A program made the translations under genes and the position numbers. A DNA stretch of 28,909 nucleotides from a virus. The stretch's first letter is position 1. Each line of letters opens with the position of its first letter. The stretch lies in the IMG/VR virus record IMGVR_UViG_3300025425_000111, positions 1 to 28,909 of that record, one strand, 5' to 3'. A model generated the notes under the pieces. The model saw nothing but the letters and a program-made list of their open reading frames with translations. It was not told the DNA's origin and did not search any database. Positions 23,124 through 28,909 of the stretch are shown here, in pieces.

Positions 23124-23672
23124 ATGAGTATAGATTTTAGAGACGACAAAATAGATGCAATGAAAGCTGTGGTTGATCCAAAACAACTAACCGATAAAGT
23201 GCAGGAATTAAAAAATTTAGAGGATGAAATTGCTAATGCTGAAGAAGGTGTTAAGAAATTAAAAGAGCAAGCAAAAGTTTTAGCAGAGTTTGAAATTCCT
23301 TCCATGATGAAGGAAATGAATATTACAAAATTAAAGCTAAGTGACGGAGAGTCTGTAGAAGTAGGAAAATTTTACAGCGCGTCTATCCCTGCCGACAAAC
23401 AAGGGGATGCTTTTCAATGGCTTCGTAATAACGGTCTAGGTGATGTTATTAAAAATGATATCACCGTTACCTTTGGTCGTGGCGAAGATAACAAGGCAGC
23501 AACTTACGCTGTCCTTGCACGAGGTCAGGGCTTTGAACCTATCCAGAAAATTGGTGTTCATGCTCAGACACTCAAGGCGTTAGTCAGGGAGCGCATCGAG
23601 TCTGGACTCGATGTGCCTTCTGATCTTTTTAAACCTTACGAGGGTAACCGTACAAAAATAACAAGGAGTTAA
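23124..23672 (+). CDS. Coiled-coil conserved phage protein, 182 aa, with codon-usage break
   Basis: 182 residues. Residues about 18-55 form a charged coiled coil (KQLTDKVQELKNLEDEIANA, then GVKKLKEQAKVL). Residues about 90-182 are a compact globular part (AFQWLRNNGLGDVIKN, then RGQGFEPIQKIGVHAQTLKA). I recognise the C-terminal pattern as belonging to an uncharacterised phage family encoded near replication genes. Codon use changes about residue 75: after it Arg is CGT/CGC/CGA/AGG with no AGA, and Leu is mostly CTN, against TTA and AGA before it. It stands first behind a strong promoter, upstream of a possible ssDNA-binding-like gene. Function unknown. Confidence 0.7.
   Translation: MSIDFRDDKIDAMKAVVDPKQLTDKVQELKNLEDEIANAEEGVKKLKEQAKVLAEFEIPSMMKEMNITKLKLSDGESVEVGKFYSASIPADKQGDAFQWLRNNGLGDVIKNDITVTFGRGEDNKAATYAVLARGQGFEPIQKIGVHAQTLKALVRERIESGLDVPSDLFKPYEGNRTKITRS
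23591..23616 (+). other. Perfect inverted repeat inside the 23124 gene
   Basis: CATCGAGTC (23594-23602) and GACTCGATG (23605-23613) are exact reverse complements separated by TG; a G-T pair and two further pairs extend the stem to about 12 bp. A T-rich stretch ending CTTTTT follows (to about 23630), so it could act as an intragenic terminator or attenuator. It lies in the compositionally odd end of the gene. Confidence 0.5.
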
Positions 23673-23674
23673 CT

Positions 23675-24388
23675 ATGGACGAAGTACAAGTAAAGAAACC
23701 GGCACAAATGCCTTCTACTATATTATTTAGAGAAGATGCCGACAAAGGTTTTGAGAATGTAAGACAAGAATCTCTTGCTCTACCTATCTTAAAACTTTTA
23801 CAAAACAGTTCAGGAGAAGCACAGAAACGTAATCAAAATTACGTAGAAGATGCAGAACCTGGAATGCTACTAAATACAGTAACTAAAAAACTGTATGCAG
23901 GTGAACAAGGTATTAACGTAATACCGTGTTACTATAGAATGGAGTATCAAGAATGGGCAGAGTTTGGAACTGGTTCAGGTAGACCGGAACAAATGTATCC
24001 TGATAATTCTGATATTTTATCTAAGACAACCAAAGATGGCGGTAAAGATAGATTACAAAATGGTAATTATATTTTAACGGTACATCAAAACTACGTTCTT
24101 ATCGTGGGAGATAATGGATCGGCAGAAACTGCTTTAATATCTATGAGTTCATCTCAAGGTAAAGTAAGTAGAAAATGGCAATCACTACAAATGTCACAAA
24201 CCATGACAGATGCTACGGGTACTTTTACTCCAGCTTCGTACAGTCATATGTATAACATATCTACTGTATTGAATTCTGGAAAAGGGAATCAATGGTATGG
24301 GTATGCTGTGAAAACAGCAGGACCAGTAGCGAGTGCTAGCTTGTATCAAAGAGCAAAAGACTTTAATGCAAGTTTGAGTAACAAATAA
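23675..24388 (+). CDS. Conserved phage replication-module protein, 237 aa (possibly ssDNA-binding)
   Basis: 237 residues with an ACAAGGAG ribosome site. The N-terminus is loose (PAQMPSTILFREDADKGFEN), then LPILKLLQNSSGE, GMLLNTVTKKLYAGEQGINV, IPCYYRMEYQEWAEFG, GNYILTVHQNYVLIV and a C-terminal WYGYAVKTAGPV. The KLLQ...G-x-[LF]-x-NT-VT...V-P-x-Y...W pattern recurs in marine and other phages beside replication and recombination genes, where it is usually left unannotated and sometimes suggested to be DNA-binding. Position between an unknown coiled-coil protein and a primase agrees with a replication accessory role such as ssDNA binding, but no OB-fold signature is certain. Confidence 0.6.
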   Translation: MDEVQVKKPAQMPSTILFREDADKGFENVRQESLALPILKLLQNSSGEAQKRNQNYVEDAEPGMLLNTVTKKLYAGEQGINVIPCYYRMEYQEWAEFGTGSGRPEQMYPDNSDILSKTTKDGGKDRLQNGNYILTVHQNYVLIVGDNGSAETALISMSSSQGKVSRKWQSLQMSQTMTDATGTFTPASYSHMYNISTVLNSGKGNQWYGYAVKTAGPVASASLYQRAKDFNASLSNK

Positions 24389-24398
24389 TTGACACAAT

Positions 24399-24420
24399 CG
24401 GGTGGTAGCAATACCACCCG
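24399..24420 (+). other. Perfect 8-bp hairpin between the 23675 gene and the primase
   Basis: CGGGTGGT (24399-24406), loop AGCAAT, ACCACCCG (24413-24420): a GC-rich perfect stem in AT-rich surroundings, the longest hairpin in the replication operon outside coding sequence. No T tract follows, so simple termination is unlikely; RNA processing, stability or translational control of the primase (ribosome site GAGGG at 24429-24433) are alternatives. Confidence 0.6.
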
Positions 24421-24438
24421 AACAACTAGAGGGATATA

Positions 24439-25986
24439 ATGTTAGAAAGACTAAAAGAAATCTTTAAGGGATTAGATACTGCTTATGGTCAAACCAAAAA
24501 GACAGCTGAAGTTCGACCGAACGGAAAGCAAGAAGTTAGATCTTTTACTATTAAACAACCTGTTACTGATCACTTATGGCAATCTCATATAGACGGAGTA
24601 GAACCAGCATTAGGAATTGTACCTATTAATGAAAACAACGAATGCAAATGGGGTGCTATTGATATTGATGTGTATAATTTTGATCATACTGCATTTATAA
24701 AAAAGATAAGAAAATTTGAATTACCTTTGATCTTATGTAGATCAAAATCCGGTGGAGCACATGTGTTTTGTTTTACCAGTGAGTTTGTACCTGCCTCGTT
24801 AATGAGAACTAAGTTACAAGCGATGGCATCTATCTTAGGATATGCCAAGACAGAAATATTTCCTAAACAAAATAGTGTGAAAGCAGAACGAGGAGACGTA
24901 GGTAATTTTTTAAATATGCCGTATCACGGTGGGGATCGTTCGGTTCGTTATGCGTTTGATGATGTTGGCAAGGCATTAACCATGGAACAATTTTCGGCCT
25001 ATTATAATAAACATGTTTTGACCAAAGAGCAACTAATACATGTTCAATTAGAAAAGAATCAAACCGAAGAAACTATTTTTCCTGATGGACCACCTTGTTT
25101 ACAAACCATTTTATCTAATGGTGCGATTGTAGAAGGAGAAGATGTAGATCATGCAGGAAGAAATAATGGTCTGTTTAATATTGGAGTGTATTTAAGAAAA
25201 GTTAATCCAGATACTTGGAAAAATAAAGTCGAAGAATATAACATCGCAAGATATATAAATCCACCTTTAAAAGCCAATGATGTAATCAGTGTAATTAACT
25301 CTATTGAAAAAAAGAATTATGATTACAAATGTAATGACAAACCTATCTGTGGATTTTGTCAGGAGAAACTTTGTTACACAAGAAAGTATGGAAAAGAAGG
25401 TGCAGCCATGCCGGAGATTACACAAATTAAAAAATTAGATTCTGATCCACCGTTGTTTTTTGTAACCGTAGATGGAGAAACTTTAGAAGTAGAACCTGAA
25501 ATATTACATGATCCTGAAAAGTTTTCTATTGTATGTTTAACTCAGTTGAACAAACCATTACTTCCAATTGCCAAACTCATTTGGAGAAAAATGATTTCTA
25601 AGTTATTAAATGAAATGAATGAACCTTTACCTGCTCCTGAGGACATGAGAATTGATGTTCAGTTAAAAGAAGTCTTAGTAGATTTTGTTAGCAGAGCCCC
25701 TGGTAAATCTTTATCGGATATTAAAAAGTCCAAAGCATTTATAGAAGAAGGTGTGTGTTACTTTAGATGGAAAGATTTCTGGAGAGCTTTAGTACGAACT
25801 AAGTCTTGGCCAGATAAAACCTATCCTAAGAATAAAACCATGAGATTAGTTCAAAACATTTTTAAAGGTAAGCAAGTCTTTAAAAAGATTGATGAGAAAA
25901 CAGAACGAATCTGGGCTGTCGATAAAATAGATTTAGATACCGTAATCATTAGAAAGAATAAAGCTAAAGATGCTCCATTCCAATAG
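24439..25986 (+). CDS. Archaeo-eukaryotic-type primase (TOTE-like/PrimPol) with Cys cluster
   Basis: 515 residues. Catalytic AEP signature: D-x-D in GAIDIDVY (D75, D77), SGGAHVF (S104...H108), the EIFPKQ segment near residue 139, and RGDVGNFLNMPYHGG later, the pattern of TOTE-type and related AEP primases. The middle holds a four-cysteine cluster C298-x5-C304-x2-C307-x4-C312 that probably binds zinc or an Fe-S cluster, like the accessory domain of primases of mobile elements. The C-terminal 180 residues are helical and unrecognised. It makes primers, or possibly primes and polymerises, for the PolA encoded downstream. Ribosome site GAGGG; overlaps the helicase gene by 17 bases. Confidence 0.85.
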   Translation: MLERLKEIFKGLDTAYGQTKKTAEVRPNGKQEVRSFTIKQPVTDHLWQSHIDGVEPALGIVPINENNECKWGAIDIDVYNFDHTAFIKKIRKFELPLILCRSKSGGAHVFCFTSEFVPASLMRTKLQAMASILGYAKTEIFPKQNSVKAERGDVGNFLNMPYHGGDRSVRYAFDDVGKALTMEQFSAYYNKHVLTKEQLIHVQLEKNQTEETIFPDGPPCLQTILSNGAIVEGEDVDHAGRNNGLFNIGVYLRKVNPDTWKNKVEEYNIARYINPPLKANDVISVINSIEKKNYDYKCNDKPICGFCQEKLCYTRKYGKEGAAMPEITQIKKLDSDPPLFFVTVDGETLEVEPEILHDPEKFSIVCLTQLNKPLLPIAKLIWRKMISKLLNEMNEPLPAPEDMRIDVQLKEVLVDFVSRAPGKSLSDIKKSKAFIEEGVCYFRWKDFWRALVRTKSWPDKTYPKNKTMRLVQNIFKGKQVFKKIDEKTERIWAVDKIDLDTVIIRKNKAKDAPFQ

Positions 25987-27493
25987 AACCATTATTCCTG
26001 GACCTCCTGGAACGGGTAAGACCTACCGGTTAATCAATCATCACTTGGCCCGTGAACTAGAACACACCAGTCCTGATAAAATTTTATATGTATCGTTTAG
26101 TAATGCAGCTTCCAATGAAGCAAGGAATAGAATTAGTATGTTGTATCCGAATAAAGAAGTATTGGTTAGTACCTTACATGCTTTAGGAACGAGAGAATTA
26201 GGCATCAATACCAATACACAATTACTTCAAGGGTCCAACTGGAAAGGATTTAAAAACTATTCAGGCATTTGTCAGGACCTAGAGTTTGAAACCATTACCA
26301 ATGAAAATGGAATTCCAGAGTACCGAAACAATTATATGAAAGTAATTGACTATGCGAGATCTAAAAAGATCCCTGAACTAGATGATGCCGCACTAGAATT
26401 AGATGTTATTGATTCTATTGACATGGGTTTATGTCAACAAATTAAACAAGACCTAGAAGATTTTAAAAGAGATTTTACCATGTTTGAATTTTCAGACATG
26501 ATATCCCAGTTTGTTAAGAAAGATAAATGTCCACCCCTCGACGTAGTCTTTCTTGATGAAGCACAAGATCTAAGTCCCTTGCAATGGGATATGTTCTTTT
26601 ACATTGAATCCCGATGTAAACGTTCCTACATTGCGGGGGATGACGATCAGACAATCTATTCTTTCCAAGGTGCAGACCCTACTATTTTTATTAACCTAGA
26701 AGGAACTTTAGATCCACAAACAGAATCGAGACGAGTCCCTAGAAGTGTGCATCGAGTAGCTATGTCTATCTTAGAGAACGTAGAGCAACGAAGAGAGAAG
26801 GTTTGGATCCCTAGAGATGCAACCGGGATGGTAGTGGAAGATGCCAGTTTAGAGCAATTAGATTTTAGTACAGGTAACTGGATGATTTTAACTAGGACCA
26901 ACAATCAAATGAAACCTATTGTAGAGTATATGATGTCTCTGGGACATAGGTTTGAATGTAAATATAATCCTTTACTTCCTAATGACTTAGTACAAGCAAT
27001 TAGTATCTGGAATCGTTTAAACAAAGGTGCCAGTGTTTCAGGTGCAGAAGCACAACAGGTCTATGAATATTTAACCGTTAAAGATGAGCAAGTGAAATAT
27101 AAATTCTCTGGAGGCAAGTCTCTGGACGGAGTGGATACCGTAGACATCGATGAGTTGATGCTGAACCACGGACTTCTAGTGACGGGCAGCTGGGAACTAT
27201 TGAATGTAACCGAAGAACAAAAATTACATATCCAGGAACTAGTGGCGAGCAGCGAGGATCTAAGTAAAAAAGCTAGAATTAAAATTGCAACCATTCATAG
27301 TGTAAAAGGAGAAGAGTGTGACAATGTTATTTTATTTACAGATTTAGAAAAAATTATCTACGACTCGGCTTTACGAGATAAAGACACAGAACACCGATTG
27401 TTTTTTGTGGGAGTAACTAGAGCCAAAGAACGATTGTACATCATGAGTCATGATTACGATTACCAATACAACATAGGAGAAGAAATCATATGA
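25970..27493 (+). CDS. UvrD/Rep-like SF1 DNA helicase
   Basis: 507 residues. Walker A GPPGTGKT (11-18), motif Ia VSFSNAASNEARNR, motif II DEAQD (196-200), motif III AGDDDQTIYSFQGA, motif IV/Q-like ESRRVPRSVHR, motif V ATIHSVKGEECDNVIL and motif VI FFVGVTRAKERL (from 478): a complete SF1A helicase. It is shorter than UvrD (about 720 residues), with reduced 1B/2B insertions. It probably unwinds DNA at the phage fork or in recombination. It overlaps the primase by 17 bases without a strong ribosome site, so the two are coupled, and overlaps the next gene by 4 bases (ATGA). Confidence 0.93.
   Translation: MLHSNRTIIPGPPGTGKTYRLINHHLARELEHTSPDKILYVSFSNAASNEARNRISMLYPNKEVLVSTLHALGTRELGINTNTQLLQGSNWKGFKNYSGICQDLEFETITNENGIPEYRNNYMKVIDYARSKKIPELDDAALELDVIDSIDMGLCQQIKQDLEDFKRDFTMFEFSDMISQFVKKDKCPPLDVVFLDEAQDLSPLQWDMFFYIESRCKRSYIAGDDDQTIYSFQGADPTIFINLEGTLDPQTESRRVPRSVHRVAMSILENVEQRREKVWIPRDATGMVVEDASLEQLDFSTGNWMILTRTNNQMKPIVEYMMSLGHRFECKYNPLLPNDLVQAISIWNRLNKGASVSGAEAQQVYEYLTVKDEQVKYKFSGGKSLDGVDTVDIDELMLNHGLLVTGSWELLNVTEEQKLHIQELVASSEDLSKKARIKIATIHSVKGEECDNVILFTDLEKIIYDSALRDKDTEHRLFFVGVTRAKERLYIMSHDYDYQYNIGEEII
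27246..27256 (+). repeat. GCAGCGAG word, copy 4
   Basis: CGAGCAGCGAG in the UvrD-like helicase gene, identical over 11 bases to the 14075 copy although the two genes are unrelated and the reading frame differs. Confidence 0.5.
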
Positions 27494-27723
27494 CTACTAG
27501 ACAAGACATGGAACGTTTGTTTCCTACTAAGAGACAAGAGGGAGGAGATCATTACTCTAAACATAAAATACAACCATACACTTTTATACAGACCAATGGC
27601 TTGAGTTTTTTTCAAGGAAATGTTATCAAGTACGTAGTACGTTATAAAGATAAAAATGGTATTGAAGATCTTAAAAAAATTATTCATTACTGTGAATTAG
27701 AAATAGAAAATATAAGCAAATGA
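27490..27723 (+). CDS. DUF3310 protein (T7 gp1.7-like nucleotide kinase family), 77 aa
   Basis: 77 residues carrying the DUF3310 signature: GGDHY (18-22), IQPYTFIQTNGLSFFQGNVI, KYVVRYKDKNG and EDLKKIIHY. T7 gp1.7, which contains such a domain, is a nucleotide kinase acting on dGMP and dTMP. The same chemistry here is an inference, since this copy is only the domain. Start overlaps the helicase gene by ATGA, and its own stop overlaps a 17-codon reading frame and lies just before polA. The location beside polymerase genes suits nucleotide supply. Confidence 0.85.
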   Translation: MTTRQDMERLFPTKRQEGGDHYSKHKIQPYTFIQTNGLSFFQGNVIKYVVRYKDKNGIEDLKKIIHYCELEIENISK

Positions 27724-27773
27724 ATTTTGCTTTATTAGTAACTATAGTGGTGTTGATGTATTATGTTATTTGA
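27720..27773 (+). CDS. Possible 17-residue hydrophobic micro-ORF before polA
   Basis: ATG at 27720 overlaps the stop of the DUF3310 gene (ATGA) and the frame ends TGA at 27771-27773, inside the first codons of polA. The translation, MNFALLVTIVVLMYYVI, is almost wholly hydrophobic. It fills the only gap between two genes that otherwise would be non-adjacent. It may be a coupling leader or a tiny membrane peptide, or simply chance; 17 codons are too few to judge. Confidence 0.3.
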   Translation: MNFALLVTIVVLMYYVI

Positions 27774-28909
27774 AGCAGCGACCGAATGGAATTGTCCGGA
27801 AACGTTTCCTGATCTAAGTAAAGCAAAGTATATTGCGATTGACTTAGAGACTAGGGATCCTGATTTAAAAACTAGAGGATCCGGTGCTGTCATTGGTAAC
27901 GGAGAAGTAATTGGTATTGCCGTAGCCATTGAAGGCTGGTCTGGATACTATCCTATTGCACATAGAGAAGGTAACTTAGATAAACGAATTGTATTAGATT
28001 GGTTCAAAGAAGTATGTGCAACCGATGGAGTAAAAATATTTCACAATGCTATGTACGATGTTTGTTGGATTCGTGCCCTAGGTATTCCTATTAATGGTCA
28101 CCTAGTAGATACGATGGTGATGGCTTCTTTGATTGATGAAAATAGATTTTCTTATACCTTAAATAGTATTGGTTATGATTATTTAAGAGAAGTCAAAGAT
28201 GAAAAAGGTTTAAAACTAGCGGCCGAACAAGCAGGCGTGGATGCTAAATCAGAAATGTACAAACTTCCGGCAATGTATGTGGGAGCCTATGCAGAAAAAG
28301 ATGCTGAACTAACTTTACAATTATTTAAAACATTATCCGTAGAAATTAATAAACAAAACTTAACCGAAGTATTTGATTTAGAAACTAGATTGTTTCCTTG
28401 TTTGATTGATATGAAATTTAAAGGCGTTCGTGTGGACAATGAAAAAGCGCATGTACTGAAAAAAACATTAGTTTCAAAAGAACAAACCTTATTGTTAGAT
28501 ATAAAAAGAGAAACCGGAATAGAACCACAAATATGGGCAGCAAGAAGTATTGCAACCGTGTTTGATAAACTTGGTTTAACTTATGAACGAACGGCAAAAT
28601 CAAATGCTCCTTCTTTTACTAAGAATTATTTGTCTACCCATCAACATCCTTTAGTACAGAAGATAGCAAAAGCCAGAGAAATCAACAAAGCTCACACTAC
28701 GTTTATTGATACGATTTTAAAACATTCTCATAAAGGAAGAATTCATGCGGATATTAATCCTATTCGTTCTGATCAAGGAGGAACCGTTACCGGTAGATTT
28801 AGTTATTCTAATCCTAACCTACAACAAATTCCTGCTAGAAATAAAGATTTAGGTCCTATGATTCGTGGATTATTTATTCCAGAAGAAAATCATTTGTGGG
28901 GTTGTTTTG
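27763..28909 (+). CDS. polA: DNA polymerase I family (family A), 3' partial
   Basis: The gene runs off the window after 382 residues. The N-terminal 3'-5' exonuclease is complete: Exo I AIDLETRD (D27, E29), Exo II FHNAMYD (N95, D99) and Exo III YAEKD (Y176, D180). The polymerase domain begins later with VTGRFSYSNPNLQQIPAR (342-359), the family motif before motif A, and IRGLFIPEE; motif A (usually DYSQ) falls just beyond the end. No 5'-nuclease domain precedes it, as in T7-type polymerases. No strong ribosome site precedes the ATG at 27763, and the 17-residue frame that overlaps it may couple translation. Replicates phage DNA with the upstream primase and helicase. Confidence 0.96.
   Translation, partial: MLFEAATEWNCPETFPDLSKAKYIAIDLETRDPDLKTRGSGAVIGNGEVIGIAVAIEGWSGYYPIAHREGNLDKRIVLDWFKEVCATDGVKIFHNAMYDVCWIRALGIPINGHLVDTMVMASLIDENRFSYTLNSIGYDYLREVKDEKGLKLAAEQAGVDAKSEMYKLPAMYVGAYAEKDAELTLQLFKTLSVEINKQNLTEVFDLETRLFPCLIDMKFKGVRVDNEKAHVLKKTLVSKEQTLLLDIKRETGIEPQIWAARSIATVFDKLGLTYERTAKSNAPSFTKNYLSTHQHPLVQKIAKAREINKAHTTFIDTILKHSHKGRIHADINPIRSDQGGTVTGRFSYSNPNLQQIPARNKDLGPMIRGLFIPEENHLWGCF

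Noticed and set aside
24389-24417. TTGACA directly after the stop of the 23675 gene, as a possible promoter
   Set aside because: At 16-18 bases spacing the would-be -10 (TACCAC) is poor and lies in the hairpin stem; the TATAAT at 24435-24440 is 40 bases away and overlaps the primase ATG.

Overview
The window looks like a little under 29 kb of the genome of a tailed marine phage, most likely podovirus-like and of the type found in metagenomes of SAR11-type (pelagiphage) or cyanophage-related viruses. The reasons are a very AT-rich sequence (by eye about two thirds A+T, with TTA and AGA as the usual Leu and Arg codons), tightly packed genes with TAATG/ATGA junctions and no long gaps, P22-like neck proteins, marine-phage fibre proteins (LamG/SPRY, WG-motif and T-G repeat proteins), large internal ejection-type proteins, and a family A DNA polymerase. 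The host is inferred; nothing here proves it. I saw no tRNA, CRISPR array, insertion sequence, integrase, RNA polymerase, terminase or recognisable endolysin. No intergenic stretch exceeds 300 bases; the largest gap is about 80 bases at 12573-12651.

Layout. 1-30 is the end of an upstream gene (by position perhaps the major capsid protein), followed by a C(UUCG)G hairpin. 81-4998 holds a small virion protein, neck/adaptor proteins, and repeat-rich structural or fibre proteins. 5006-8168 is a three-gene receptor-binding cassette (assembly-chaperone-like, LamG+SPRY, fibre) whose codon use differs from its flanks. 8211-10823 has the large stabilisation/hub protein and three very small proteins. 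10823-12572 holds two glycosyltransferases. 12652-20217 is a block of five internal virion/ejection proteins behind a candidate promoter. 20220-21234 is a run of small genes: two one-helix membrane proteins flanking an S-adenosylmethionine decarboxylase (SpeD) homologue, then a 65-residue protein.

21231-22664 is the only minus-strand gene, a SNF2-like helicase converging on the late block with overlapping stop codons. It is fired from an overlapping divergent promoter pair (22681-22716) whose other arm serves the rightward early/replication operon. That operon (22719-28909) holds three proteins of unknown function, an archaeo-eukaryotic-type primase with a four-cysteine cluster, a UvrD-like SF1 helicase, a DUF3310 protein and DNA polymerase A, which runs off the window just before its motif A.

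Read together, the replication operon supplies primer synthesis, unwinding and polymerisation. The late block supplies neck, fibres and ejection proteins. The SpeD homologue and the glycosyltransferases are auxiliary genes that may change polyamine pools and surface glycans. The most notable observations are the face-to-face promoter pair, the 11/22-residue repeat architecture at 3164-3955, the SpeD homologue with an altered autocleavage dipeptide, the codon-usage islands (5006-8168 and the end of the 23124 gene), and a GC-rich DNA word that recurs in different reading frames.
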